A DNA stretch of 64,000 nt from Lepas anatifera (GCA_034440635.1 JAOTON010001368.1:124001-188000); one strand, 5' to 3'; shown: positions 1 to 12,560, counted from the stretch's first letter. The notes: a model not told the origin generated them from the sequence alone. A program made the numbers and translations.

Positions 1-316
1 GGCGACTGTAAATGCGTAAACTGCCTTAAATGGCTAGTTTGAAACGTGAAATATATTGAAAAATATAAATAAACAGAAATGAATAAGTGTCGCCCTGGAT
101 CCTAATAATGATATCCTTTGTGCCAAAACGCTTCATTTGTATTCGTATTCATTTGCAGCACAAATCAAAGGGTTTCAACCTGGCACAAAGTATTACCAGA
201 TCATGACGACACGCGGATGTACAGGTATCTTGCCTCTAGCAAACGAAAATTAAATCATGCAAAATGTTGCTTTTTGCCATTTTTCAGCAGAAGCCAGGCA
301 GAATTCATAACTTTAA

Positions 317-1640
317 CACGCGCATTGACGGGGGTCTGAGCCACCTTCGCTTTGACAGGGGGCGGGTACCCGCCCCGATTATATTTCAAGAACCACGTTA
401 CATAGGGAAAAACGGTAAACAGCGTTGGGTAGCTCGTCCACTTCTCTATCGAAAATATTTTAACCATTTTTTGCCAGGTCACATTTAATGTCACCAGAGG
501 TCACAACATATCATCATAGGGATAGCATACAAATGAAGGCTTTCGGTCATTACATCTGAACAAGTGAAGATAGAGCAAAACAATGTAAACTATATGAATC
601 CCTGCAGCATGCCGAATTGAATTATATATAAAATTACCTTGCTAGGTCAAATCAAGTATTTGACCTGACCTGAGGTCAGGTCAATGTCAAATCAGGTAAA
701 ATGCTTATCATTAGAGCTGCAATGACAATGCAAATCTAACCACTGCGGTGGTGCAGTGGGTTAAAGCGTCGCCGTTGTATGTGGAGGTCCCTGGATCAAA
801 GCTGACCTCTGGCAGCCTTTTCTTCGACCGCCTCCTACCCAGGAGATGGCAGTAAACTGGGTAGTGTTTGCCTTGACACGGGAGTTTCGCTGACCAAACC
901 AACACCCTTGTTATTGGGAACACGGGCCTGATCAGCCTTTAAATAAATCCACCGGTCCGGTGGCGCACCCCGAGAGCACGGCCTCGCCTCGTGTCACCGG
1001 AGCAGTCCTCTGCTCCGCCGGGCCCGTGAAATCGGGATAGCCTGGCCGTATCACACGGTGGGGTATGTGAAAGGGAGTGTGCGGGCACGACTGTCCCGCA
1101 AGGGTGCCGATAAATGGAAACATCTGCCGTGTAAATAGTGCGACTGTGTGTATATGTGGTGCAAATATGCAGAAATGTCCCCAGGTCGGGGGCGCAAAAA
1201 TATAAAAAAGACAAGGCAAATCTAATGCAGCGAAATAAACGCTCTATCGCTATCCATTACTAAGTTATTTAGTAAAAACAATTATCCCATGTATTTCCAA
1301 TGGAGAGGTCATGGCTCGTATCTGACCTTAGGTCATCGATATAAAAAATACCGGAACATATTCTAGAGAGCTTCAAGGCCCCATTATGTGATATGTGTTT
1401 CAATCGGATAAGTTCACCCTGTTCTAACTTATGCTATCTTAAACTTTTTTTGAGGTCAGGTCACTTGACCGGTACTAGTGACCCAACCTGACATGACCTA
1501 ACCTTAATATTTTTAAGAAAAAAGTTGTAAAAATAATGAGGAAAAAGACATGACAGGTACGGCGGCGCGTAGCGCCGCCGTTTTTCGGCTGTTTAAAAAA
1601 ACCGAGAGGGGCAAGTACCTGACCCCCGTCAATGCGCGTG
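317..1640 (+). mobile_element. TT-A element with SINE insertion
   Basis: Flanked by TTAA at 313-316 and 1641-1644. The left terminus CACGCGCATTGACGGGGG is matched by its reverse complement CCCCCGTCAATGCGCGTG at the right terminus. Subterminal sequence includes the palindrome GGGCGGGTACCCGCCC near 358-374. The interior carries the AGGTCA/TGACCT cluster near 655-690 and the TGACCTTAGGTCA everted repeat near 1323. Removing the 470-bp SINE and one 16-bp duplication leaves 838 bp, against 837 bp for the uninterrupted copy at 36782-37618. No transposase, so non-autonomous. A piggyBac-like or Kolobok-like enzyme is inferred only from the TTAA target. Confidence 0.85.
740..1209 (+). mobile_element. 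tRNA-derived bipartite SINE
   Basis: Bounded by a 16-bp target duplication, GACAATGCAAATCTAA (724-739) and GACAAGGCAAATCTAA (1210-1225), with one mismatch. The 5' head contains a good RNA polymerase III A box, TGGTGCAGTGG (749-759), and a degenerate B box around GGATCAAAGC (793-802). The first ~210 nt resemble the reverse-strand SINE at 16075-16302 in their tRNA-like head. The remaining ~260 nt are GC-rich and unrelated, ending in an A-rich tail (CAAAAATATAAAAAA). Both parts lie between the duplications, so they moved as one unit. It is inserted in the TT-A element, which makes it younger than that copy. Confidence 0.8.
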
Positions 1641-1718
1641 TTAACGATATCACCTAACGTGTTAACTCCCAGCACTTCTCGAGCCTGGAGCTGCACCAAT
1701 GTGTCACGTTTCCTTTAA

Positions 1719-2553
1719 ACACGGCTTGCATCGTTTTATGTCCATCCGTTTTTTATTAAAACAGTTAAAATCAATCGCGCAGGCTCCATGGTCACATAGG
1801 AAACTTGCTGTATTATTAGAAATGCCTTGAAATATACACTTGACATTTCTGGCTTCTTAGCCCTAGCACATGATGCAGCAAAACAGCGACAAACAGTTTG
1901 TTTGCCTTTTTAGCCCGGCACCGCCTAGGCTCTTTTCGTACACACCTCCGCCTGGGAGAGAGGGTCCGATCAGACCTCTCCCCTACGATCTCGGGAACTG
2001 GAGTTGATACAGAAGAAAATTGAAACGGCCCTGGAAGTGCCTTTCCGTGTTCTACTCTGTAGCAGAGCTTGAACCATATCCGTTGACCTATGACGTCACA
2101 GACGTCACGTATGATACCGAACTTAAGACTGCAGCTTATTTCTTTCAGAAGTTATAAACGCAAACAATTTTCGAAAACTGAGACCCTTGGTGACCTCTGG
2201 TGACCTTGGTATTGGCCGGAACTCAAAATAGATGACGGGAATATTTGTTTTTGTTTCGCGAACTTTCAAATTATTTTTACAATTTAATTTAGCCTCTGCA
2301 AAAGCCGAGTTACACCCTGGTTTTACCGGCCTCATTTGAGAAGAACAGAATCGTCTTACGTGGGTTCAGAAATGATGGCATAACTTGTCGACCTTACCTA
2401 AACTTGATGTCCAATGTTAGACCATAATTCATCACCCTAGAGACCTGCAAAGCGGTGCGCGTACCATTTGAACCAGCTCAGAACTATTGACAAAAAGTCG
2501 AGGCTATGGGGTCCGATCGGATTTGTGGGTTAACCCAATCAGGGGTTTGTGGG
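1719..2553. other. Unassigned stretch with a TT-D-like shred
   Basis: No convincing ORF. Around 2150-2240 the text resembles the TT-D interior (GGTGACCTCTGGTGACCTTG), suggesting a short relic. Near 2523-2557 the phrase GGGTTTGTGGGTTAAC occurs twice in tandem just before the TT-C left end. Confidence 0.4.
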
Positions 2554-2557
2554 TTAA

Positions 2558-3539
2558 CTCACGCACTGGGGGGGTCTTTAGGTGCCCTCCCCACCTATTT
2601 TTCCAAGGTGGCTGGATAACTGTTCACAGCCAGAAAACGTCTATCGGGTAAATTTGAAAGAATTCATGAGCGCATCTCTTGGGGAGAATTTTCTTGAAAA
2701 TCGGTCAATAATTTTTTACTTATAGGCTTTCAGATTAAGACCGTCGCAATTCAACGGTTGCACCAGTTCGCCTGTGATGTAGACCGAATGGTGACGCAAT
2801 AACTTCATATAATCGGGATTATAAGTTGATAAGGCGTAGACTGGTCTGTCTACACCTTATCAACTTATGATCAAGCTCCTTGCCGCAGCAGTCCAAAACC
2901 TAAACGGGATTTATGTCATGGACACCCCATATGAAGGTTAAGGTGGAGGTAATAGGTCACTTGTCAAGGTCATTGACCCCAGTTTTCCGGACAGAGGGTA
3001 CTATTCAGCATGACGTATGCTCTGCAATAAATTTAAAGTTTAGGCTATTCAATGTCAAATTTAAGGTCATATATGATCAAGGTCAAATGTCTTTTCCCAA
3101 GGTCGTACACAAGTATTCCACTCAAAGGCTGCTATAATTCCAGTTATATTTTACATGATTGAGAACATGTCGTAGTGCTAGGTCATAGGTCAGTGACTTT
3201 GCATGACCTTAACCTCAAACTTTGAGAGCAAATTTTGTGGGACCTTTCCTCTATGACTTAAGTCCCCTATCACTGTCATCCCGGCTTTTTCGCATAATCA
3301 CGGCATTTCCTTATAGGTCCCTATCACGGCCCAGATTTGACCTTTACAACCTCGTTTAAGCTTGAAAGTATTGAACTAGGTCAACGAAACTTATGCATAA
3401 TGTAGATCATTATTCCCCCTGACACCCCTCTAACAGGTTTGCATCTAACTCTCTTAGTTTTGATCTCTTAGGTAGGGGATTTAGGACCTCTCTCTCCCTC
3501 AACTGCACGTTGACACCAGAACTCTCTCCCCTAAGCGTG
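2558..3539 (+). mobile_element. TT-C element, copy 1
   Basis: TTAA at 2554-2557 and 3540-3543. The left end CTCACGCACTGGGGGGG corresponds to AAGCGCAGTGGAGGGGG of the copy at 22160. The right end CCCCTAAGCGTG corresponds to CTGCTGTGCGTG there. The interior shares the TT-C landmarks: a GCACCAGTTCGCCTG word (2760-2774), repeated AGGTCA motifs, and GACCTCGTTT-like text near 3345. It abuts a TT-D element with a single TTAA between them. No transposase. Confidence 0.75.
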
Positions 3540-3543
3540 TTAA

Positions 3544-4540
3544 CACCAACCCCGTTGGCCACCGAGCCACCTTCGCCCCTCGCCCTGGTGGGGGTTTCAA
3601 AAATCCCCCTCGATCTTGGTTGTTATGGGCATAGCGAAAAAACGCGAACGCTGGTGGATAGCCTATACAAATTAATGACAAACTACATCGGTCACCCTTT
3701 AGATCAAGTCCGTATGAGGTCATGGCAGGTCAAAGAAGGTGACAGGTTAGATAAGAGTTTCTGGGATCTAGCGTCTGACAGAGTTGAGTTTGAATACATT
3801 TCTAGGTACCATTCGCTTCCTCTCAAATCGGGCAAATCGGGCAATATATTATCCGACTGCACTAGGTCAATATAAGAATGACGTGACCTAAGGTCCGGTC
3901 AAGGTCACCATCTGACCTGGCATCGTCAATATGCACATCAATTGACTTTCAATAATAATAAAAATGTAATGGTATCAAAAGAAAAGTTTTACTATTATTT
4001 ACTGCGAAGTCATTGATCCAAGTCTAAAAAAACGTTTAAGTAGTCCCAGATGACCTCTCAGAAGTCACATGTTCAAACTTGCAACATGAACCTGGAAAGG
4101 GGCCTAGGATATTACCATTTTGAGAATAGGGATGTATTCGGGAGCTGTGCTACAGAAATAGAGCCATTTCCGTCAAATTTCCGTTTTCTCCAAGCATTTT
4201 CCACGGAGAGGACATGATTCGTACCTGACCCTAAGTCATCAATATGAAAAATCCCGGAATAAATCTTGTAGTACTTGGTGGCTTCCTTATGTGGTATGAG
4301 TTTCAATTGGATAGTTTCACCCCACTGTGGTCACTTATGATATCTTAAACATTTTAGGAGGTAAGGCCAATTGGCCCGCATTGGGGATCTGACCTGAGAT
4401 GACCCAACTTTGAACTTTCGGCAAAAGCTGCAGAATTGGTCAAGAATAAGGTGTGCTAAGTACGGCGGAGCTTTGCGTTGCCGTTTTTGGTACCGCCAGA
4501 AAAACCGGAGGGGTGTTTAAACACCCCCATCGGGCGAGGG
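3544..4540 (-). mobile_element. TT-D element, copy 1
   Basis: TTAA at 3540-3543 (shared with the preceding TT-C) and 4541-4544. The right end CATCGGGCGAGGG is followed by TTAA. The left end contains GAGCCACCTTCGCCCC, the same end motif found at the right side of the TT-D copy at 55465-56652, so this copy is in opposite orientation. Near 4200-4310 it holds the stretch also conserved in TT-A (ATTTCCACGGAGAGG-like text, TGACCCTAAGTCA, then the reverse complement of a small ATGAAACTCATAC.. frame). No transposase. Confidence 0.7.
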
Positions 4541-4544
4541 TTAA

Positions 4545-6430
4545 TATAATAGTCCGTTTCACAGAGCATGTGTAATATGACCTGGTTTACCGACTTCCGC
4601 ACAGAGCACCGCGACATTCATGCACCACTGACATTTCGCGGTCTATTGTTTACCGATAAACACCCTAGTTTTCTTCAGCAAAATAAATGTTAGGTGCAAA
4701 TATCTGGACACGTCTGGGACGTCGCTATTACATCTGCGGTATCCCCACTCTGGCTCTCAGGGTACCGCCCTCTGAATCGCAAACGTTGTTTTTAGGCCCT
4801 GAACCAAAGTCGGAGGCCGAGGCGTAAATGTAGAAATATGGCCGCCGCGGTAGAAGAAAACCTTTGCACGTAAAATATGGCATCATAAACTTTCCTTAGG
4901 CAATCTCTCCAGTATTACAGCAGTAAAGCAGACGGCTTCGGCAAACAAATACAGAGCAAAAGAACACTCCCAGATCTGTTGTCAACGTTTTATCTGCGTT
5001 TGCCTCGTTCTATCCTGCGTCTTCTTTGGCCGCGGGCTATTTCACACAGCTCAGAGCAAATAGCCCCGGCAGGCATCCAAATCCTTTGAATACGGCACTG
5101 TCAGAAAGATTCTCGGCGAAAACATGTCACTAAAAACTGAAGTAGTTGAAGATTCGATAACTTTGAACGCATTTTGGACCACAGAGTTTCACTGATATGA
5201 ATAACTTTAGAGAGTAAGTTTATGAGGATACGCTCCTGTCATGGATAAATATTATTCGAAACGCTAAATATTTTTCACAGGTAGGCATAATATAAGGATT
5301 TGACAAGCGGTATTAGGCTTGTTTTGCCATCGAATTCATGTGAGCATATTCAGCAAGGCAAGATGTATGAGAACAACCCCTTCAGACTTTTATACAATAC
5401 ACATTTACAAACATAAGCCTTTAATTGGAGCAAATTGATATTTGAACCATTTTCAAAAGCGTCTACCAATGTTTCGACCAGACTGTGATGTGAAAATCGC
5501 AAGCAGAAGAAAGTCCAAAGGGTTTGGACGTACGAGTTCTTACGCCTAGCTGCAGATCAAAGATGAAGCCCATATATTCGCTGCGGAGGCGCCTTTGATG
5601 TTTGACCCGTGCTATCAATGTTGGATGTTTGTCATACCATCAGCGAGATAGCAGATGGAAAATAAAGCATAAGGCCTCGAAGAAAAAGTAGGAGGCCAGA
5701 GATGAAACGCAATAAAGTGCATGCAACACTCATTTCACCTGAAAACATTCGGCCCAGCAATGGTCTTCCCCGCGTGGAAATTAGTTGTATTCTTGCTTGA
5801 TTGGAATTGAGAATGTACAATATGCATCCTGGTGTTTGACATTTGTTACGGTCTAGATAGCAGGGCTATTGAAAACGACTATGTGAACTCGATAGCTACA
5901 CAGCTTCCGCATGTTCCAGGGCATTTCCAGGGGTTCCGCATGCCTGCCTCCCAATCCAGGCCAAGAACCTGGATTGGCGGCTACCATACAATGTCATAAT
6001 CCCAAGCCTGATCCTCCAATGCTCTATGTGGGCTGAAAATCGCAGATGGAACTGCGCACTTTTAAACTCTAGATATGAAAATGTCACCCGAATTTTTCAC
6101 CGGATAACTGCATCGACGGCGTTATCTACGTCGTGTGTCTGCCTGTTGTGTTCTACACGCAGGAGTGTTCTGAGGCACTATTATATATTTCATACTATTT
6201 TATCACTATTGGGACAAATACATTATTTGAATTTTATGAATGTTTTATGAAAATAAGGTTGGTATGCATTTTCCTCTTTTATGGGATCGTGAAAAGTGCA
6301 TATTTTCATCTAAAAACAAAATTGTATAAAAATAAAATATAATAACATGTAATATATAATAGCAAACTAAATGAAATAGCTTGTCATGGGTGCATGAATG
6401 ATTTGCAGTGAGATAGTAACAATATCACTA
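4545..6430. other. Unassigned stretch
   Basis: AT-rich, single-copy-looking sequence. Open frames are all under 75 codons and none resembles a known domain. No tandem repeat or terminal inverted repeat was noticed. Confidence 0.4.
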
Positions 6431-6768
6431 GTCAACAGCCAAAATGGATCCAGTATGGGACCACCTGTTCCTACCTATTTCGGTACCTCTGATTCCGAAT
6501 CTGATAACCGTTTTGCTCCATCGGACCCAGTTTTCTGCCCAGGGCATACCCTATGTATAGCGCTTTTACCATTTCCACGCGTAGTCATTGGCCCAGCTGG
6601 TCAACAGCCAAAATGGATCCGGCAAGTGAACACCCGTTACCGCCTATCTCGATACCGCTGATTTAAAATTTAGTAACCGTTTTTTGCCATCGGACCTGGC
6701 TTCTTCTCCAGAGCATACCTGTTGTATAGCCCCTACGCTTTCCACACACTGTCATCAGCCTAGCCTTT
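6431..6768. repeat. Two-copy tandem duplication, 169-bp period
   Basis: GTCAACAGCCAAAATGGATCC-type text starts at 6431 and again at 6600. Both are followed by matching phrases (CACCTGTTCCTACCTATTTCGG versus CACCCGTTACCGCCTATCTCG, then GTAACCGTTTT-like and CATCGGACC words). The copies have diverged with small indels, and the end of the second copy is approximate. No function apparent. Confidence 0.65.
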
Positions 6769-6899
6769 TGTGGAAAAATAGAGATCAAGGATGTAAAAAT
6801 CCGGATTATCTGCACCCAGACAATGCAGCTTATCAATATACATGTGAATTTATTGCAACGAAAGATTACCTCGCATTCAAGTGCATGATTATTGTACAT

Positions 6900-7580
6900 T
6901 GAACAAGGTTTGCGCTCGGCCGCACAAGCTCGCCGGTATTGTAGACCGAGAGGTGACGTTGCAACATTATATGATGATGATTTTATGTCAGAGTCACCTC
7001 CCTTGAAGGTCGAGTCTAAGTAAAAGTCATAGGTCAAGGTCATACCACCATTTCAAAGTCATTGATCCTAGTGCCTTTGGTCGGATGATGCCGCCTAATA
7101 TGACGTATATCATGCTATGACGTCATACGCTAGGTCACTCAATCTTGAGCTCAAGGTCGCAGGTTCAAGACAAAGGTCATGGGTCAAGGTCAAACCTTAT
7201 TTTCCGCCCGACGGTTGCCATAGTGCTAGTTGCAGTACACGTTATAGGCAAAATGTAATATTTTGACGTCAAAGGTCAATGGCCTTGAACGACCTTGGCA
7301 TAAAAGTTTCAGAGAACATTGCCCCAAACCTTTCCTCTGTTACTTCAGGCCACTTTATCTCCATATCCGGCTTATCATCGCATAATCACGGCATTTCCCA
7401 ATGGCTACTCTGCACATACAGAATTGACCTATATGGCCTCGTTTTACCTTGAATATATTGACCTATGTCTATGAAAATCGGGTTTAAGGTTGGTGTGTCA
7501 TAAATGGTTTAAGAATACCCTAGCCTCTACAAACACCTAAACGTTCATTTTCCTAGACCTCTTGGGTTTTGCACTGTCAA
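6900..7580 (+). mobile_element. TT-C element, worn copy lacking termini
   Basis: The order of landmarks matches TT-C: a GCACAAGCTCGCCGG...AGACCGAGAGGTGACG block (compare the one near 22375), a run of AGGTCA motifs, the CGCATAATCACGGCATTTCCC phrase (7379-7399), and GGCCTCGTTTTACCTTGA (7435-7452). Neither TTAA-flanked end can be identified, so the boundaries are estimates. Confidence 0.6.
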
Positions 7581-9692
7581 TGTCACTGATGACCCAAGAA
7601 GGCTTGCACAAAGACGACACACAGACATACTGGATCTCAAAATTCTGATCTGATACGGCATTTCTGCTGCCAGATTCGTGTTCAGCGCCACAAATTACCT
7701 TAGAAACGGACTATTTTATATTGGATCCACGACAAAAGTTAAATTTTGTTCACCAGTGTATTGAACCAAAGCGATGCAGTTTTGAAGTTCTGCTAAACTA
7801 ATGTCGACCCGTTCATCTTCACTTGCGACATTTTCCAACCAATTTTTTTGAAAATGCAGTCTGTGATTTGTGATCAGCTATTCTTTCATGAAGTTGCTGG
7901 CAGGCAGGGGCCCCAGCCGTCAGAAACAACAACTGTCACTGTGTCAAGCACATCTAGACGCAAGCCACTGGAACAAAAACAAAACAGAAAACAAAACAGA
8001 AATTAACGTGAGTATTTTTTATTTTGGAATGTAAACATTGCTTAAGAAGGGTCACCTCGTGTGAAGCGCAGGATATTCCAAGTCCAAGCCAGAGACTTTC
8101 AATCTTGACGCCATGTAAGAAAGCAAAGCAGAGCAGATCTACTGGACAACCGCTCTGTGATTTGTAACTGGCTGTTCTTTCTCGCACTTGCTGACCAGTA
8201 GGGACCAAATAAGGTAACAGCCAGGGTCAGCTTGGGCGAAGCATAATGTCATCTTGACAAATAAATGTATCACCGTTTTGCCATCCCGGTGCGTTGTATA
8301 ATTTGTCATTATCAGCACACCTTCCACTGGTGCCTGCGCACGAAGGAGCATATTTGCTGGCGAGGCAGGCGCGGAGGCTCCCATCAGCCGGCTGCACATC
8401 GAGATAAGCCAGAGAGCGGCGCTGAGAGAGCAAAGTACTGGAAAGATGAGAGCTGCCGGCAAGCTGGGATCGATGCAAATACCTTACTCATGCAGTAGCG
8501 GTGGTCCGCCAGCCACACAGACCGCCATCCGCTGCAGGGAAGTCAATGCGCTGGGCCGCAAAACCCAGCATACAAATGGGAAACCGAATCGAGTATTGGA
8601 ACATTCCCAGGTTCAAGACGACGTGTATATAATGCAGAGCATTTGCACAAACATGTGTACTGGCTAGGACTTCTTCATCACGTAACCAACAGCTTCTGTT
8701 TTATCGTCTCTTATGTTTTTCTATAAACTAGCCGAGGCCCCGCCCTTTTCAAAACCGCTTACTCAATTGGGTCAATGTTGTTGAATCATTATAAGAATTT
8801 CGCGGATCCAAAACTGCAGCAGCATGCCCGGATCCACGTCTTTTATTCATGAAGGTTTCAAGACAGTCGTATCCAGCCTCAGGACAGACATTAACCAATA
8901 TTTCTGACAGGTGGACACACAGAAGACGGCGAAACCGAACAGCTGTTAGAATAGCAGTTTTTTCTTTTGTTTCTGGTTCTGCGTGCGTGTTTCAGGCAAT
9001 TTCGAAGTCAATTATTGGACCTTCTTGAGACAGCCAAATGCATAGCCCACGCAACAATTGCTTGTTTTCCAGGTGCTTCTTCCGAAATATTTCCATTTTG
9101 CCCATTTTTTGCAAGCCTCTGAAGAGACTCCTAGACATCACCATAAAACATTATGGGCACTAAAATTGAATTCCGCACGCTGCGTACCAACCAGGTTTCA
9201 ATAAGTGTTACCTTAGTTCGACCAGCCTGACGGAGAAAGCTATAATCGTGTAGCTCGGATATTGGAGTGCGCACAGAAACAGCGGGCCGCTACCAGGAAC
9301 GTCCCGCGGGCTCTGCGGCGTAAGTGGCCTATATCCGGAAAATTTAACGGCACAGCAGCCCACGGCCGAGGGTGTCCACCGGATTTCATGCCATTACAAG
9401 AGACTTGGGGCTCCCGGTCCCATCGTTTCCAGTTTCAATTACGAACAGATCCTCTTAAGTGTGGTGGCCGCGAATGTCAGAGACCAGACTGGTTCGCTGA
9501 AAGGATTATTTGAGATGTCTTGTTGAGGTTAATACCTTTGAGAGTTGGTGATCTGTAGAAGGAGGTATTTGCGCCAGTAAGTCGAAAAAGACTTAGGTTA
9601 TTATTTTCTAAAAAGTTTTAGTGATCCATCTTTTTTATTCCAGCTTACCAGTACCAACTTGTAGTCCTTACGACTGCATCCCGTGACTTGTT
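7581..9692. other. Unassigned stretch
   Basis: No supported gene. Around 7860-7920 and 8150-8225 there is a diverged ~290-bp-spaced duplication (CTGTGATTTGT followed by a GCTATTCTTTC-like phrase). Open frames on both strands at 8139-8670 are short and mutually overlapping, with no recognised motif. Confidence 0.35.
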
Positions 9693-9696
9693 TTAA

Positions 9697-10567
9697 CACG
9701 CAAAGTGGAGGAAGGAGTTTCTAAAGTCATCCCCCACCAATTTTTCCAAAGTGCCAGAAAACTGTTAGCCGTCGGAGAATGCTACTGGGCTTTATTTGGG
9801 AAAATGCATGAGCGCGCGAAATTGTAAAAGAATCTTGAAAATCGGTTATTAATTATTTTACTTATATGCTTTCACCGCCATATCTATATTTTGAAACCAT
9901 CACAATCGTGCGGTTGCACTAGTTCCCCTGCACTGGTTTAAGTGGTGACGTAATAACTCAATAATCGGAACATATATCACGGTCTCCCAAAATGCACATC
10001 AATGTGAAGATCAAAAGTCACAGGTCAAGGTCCTTGACCCCAGTATTCCGGTCAAGTGGCATTATTCAACATGATGTATGTTATCCTATGATTTCATAGT
10101 TAAGGCTACTCAATGCCAAGATCAAGGCTAAAGTCAAAGACTAAGGTCAAATGGTCAAGGTCAATGGTCACGGTCAAGCCCACATTTCCAGCACAAAGAC
10201 TGCTATAGTGCCAGCTATATTGTACATTATTGACAGTATGCCTTACTGTTACGTCATAGGTCCGTGACCTTGCATGATCTTGACCACAAAATTTCAGAGA
10301 ACCTTCCGTCTATGAACTTAGAGCGACCGTCGTGTATTCCCGGTTTTTCTGCATAATCATGGCATTTTCCCATAGGTCTCCAGCACGGCCCATATTTGAC
10401 CCTTACGACCTCGTTTGACCTTGAAGATATTTACCTAAGTCAATGAAACTTGGCTATGTGGTAGATCACTAACACCCCTTAACGGACCTTCTTGGTTTAT
10501 GATAGCTCAGAGGGGACACTTGAGAACCTCCACTGCGCGTTGACGCCAGATCCCTTTCCACTGCGCG
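9697..10567 (+). mobile_element. TT-C element, copy 2
   Basis: TTAA at 9693-9696 precedes the left end CACGCAAAGTGGAGG. The right end reads CCACTGCGCG followed by TAAGC, so the right TTAA has probably mutated. The interior matches copy 1 and the copy at 22160 in order: CTTGAAAATCGGTTA, GCACTAGTTCCCCTGCA, AGGTCA arrays, GCATAATCATGGCATTTTCCCATAGGTC, and GACCTCGTTTGACCTTGA. No transposase. Confidence 0.75.
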
Positions 10568-11929
10568 TAAGCTCAGCTCTACCCAAGTTAATGTTTCCAT
10601 GATAATGATTTCCAGCTTTTAAGTATAAAGGAGGCTTTAGATTTAACTTTTGCACTTATTCGAGTTCCGCCATCACTGGGGAAAGATGTGACAAGACACC
10701 CCCTCCCCCCAGCCCTCTCGGTCGCGTTTCACCACTAATGAACGTTGGGAATTGCAGTGAAAACTGGCGTGATGCCCGTCACGACGATTTACAATTCATG
10801 CCAGTAATTCGGCCTTAGATCATCAGATCTCCCCCTAGGTCTGGTCAGATGCCTGATTTTCACCCCAAAAAGCTGGTTGGGCCTCTCTGATTTTTATTGA
10901 TCAGCAAGCAATGTATTCACCAGAGTCATGAGAGGAGATCTGGGCTTCAATTCATATACATACCTACGCCTATGTGACCTGTCTAAGTAACGTGTAGTAA
11001 CGCGCAAAAATTCAAAATTCCAAAGGCTGCATATTTCCAAAATGCAAGTTACTCTTCATATCTGGTTTCTGCTTTTGGCTGATAATATCTGGCACTGAAT
11101 CCGAACCAGGAGTACAAGCATCCAATGGATCGTTAAACCCCGAGATTTGTTTGTATCCTCTAAATTATCCTACGGAGCGCTGGATTTATCTAGCATGGGC
11201 CACGGTCGGCCGTTGGGTGGGGCCATAGCGCGATAGTGCCCCCTCGCCCACCCCTGTGACTATTTGCTGTGTAACAAGGGGTTCAGGCACACCGTGCGCA
11301 TTAGGACCACTAACTGCACTTGTTCCGCAAGGTGCTGCAAGGCAGATCAAGAAATCGTTATTAGGCACACAGTGAAACTTGTTCTGATGCCGGGGAATCA
11401 AACAGTGCGCAGCTAATACAATAAAATTGAGGGGGTTAGCTGAGTGAACCTTTTAATTGAATGGGCATTAGCTTAAAAATTAATTAAAACACATCGCATT
11501 TTTTCATTATTTGCAAGAGGTTCATGTCATCGGAATGACTGAGACACTTGTACCATGTTATATTTGCAGAAATGTTATCACATTGAAAATTTTACTGCAT
11601 TACTCCGGTGCATTTGTTTACGCTGACCCCTAATACCAAACGGTAAGTTATGTGCAAGAAAATTAGCTTGGATCATGCCTTCATGTGACACTAAAATCGC
11701 ACAGGCTTTAAAACTCACCGCCCCCGAAATATATCAAATTATCAAATTTGGCACCTTTTATAGACATAAGGCACTTTGTGTCACACGTTCAAACAGTGCG
11801 ATATTTATGCTGTAACAGTTTTTGATAACACTTAGCTGGGATATACAAGAGCCACTGTCCGTCCGAAGAGCCTGGGTCCACTGGCCTTGGCCCCTGCCGA
11901 GCAGCACTATCAATATTGGTGAGAACATA
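10568..11929. other. Unassigned stretch
   Basis: No gene recognised. The only open frames are under 75 codons. No inverted or tandem repeats were noticed. Confidence 0.35.
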
Positions 11930-12560
11930 AATCCCATGGATTGCAGGCGCCACCGAAGTCGTCCGGCGCACGATCTATTGACCGACGAGGCGTGACGGTG
12001 AGGAAGCGGACAGGGCCGGCGCTGGATCGGCGCCGCTCAGTGGGGCCGGCTCACCCAGCGCTTGGCAAATGTACAGAAATTACGCCAGCCGCCCATTGCC
12101 CTGCCAGAATGGCCGTTCAGGGAGTCGTCACAGCTTTCACCGGCCGTCGCCGACGCCGGTGGCCATGACCGCGCGACAGTCCGGTAACGAACTCTGGCGC
12201 GACCTCGTTACATCCAGGTCTGCGAGCTGGCGGCTGACGACTTCCAAAGCTGACACGTTCTGGAGCAGCTCGTGAAGATGGCGGCGGCCGGCGGTGCAGT
12301 CATTAGCGAATACCGGACACTATGGCTGTGACAGATCGGTCGACAGATAATGGGTTCGCGGGCCGGCGGGCGCACCGCTCCGCACGACGCCGGAATACTG
12401 ATGTTGACGCGCCGGCGGTCGACGGCGACGCGGCGCCGCCTGCGACGCTACAACTGCCGTCAAGCGCTCGTGACAGCCTGACAGATGCCACGCACAATGC
12501 ATATACAATGTCGTCCGTACACCGACGGTGACTAAATAACAAGAGCGCACAATCCTGTGG
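11930..12560. other. CpG-rich island
   Basis: A sharply bounded GC- and CpG-rich block in AT-rich surroundings, with several overlapping open frames on both strands (the longest 93 codons at 12303-12584 on the minus strand). Simultaneous opening of several frames is expected from the high GC content, and none shows a recognised domain. It could be a promoter-type CpG island, a 5' exon or a GC-rich repeat. The sequence alone does not decide. Confidence 0.4.

Larger units (their letters stand above)
1..1714 (-). mobile_element. TT-K copy, Kolobok-like, interrupted by TT-A
   Basis: The right end reads GTGTCACGTTTCC followed by TTTAA (TTAA at 1715-1718), a worn version of the terminal GGTGCCACATTCCCT of this family. 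Bases 1-312 align by eye with 43515-43830 in the TT-K copy at 43223-43907 (shared words include the AATAAACAGAAAT-like and CATTTTTCAGCAG stretches). The left end lies outside the window. A TT-A element occupies 317-1640 at a TTAA inside it, and the family sequence resumes at 1645. No ORF of significance. The strand is nominal. Confidence 0.65.
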
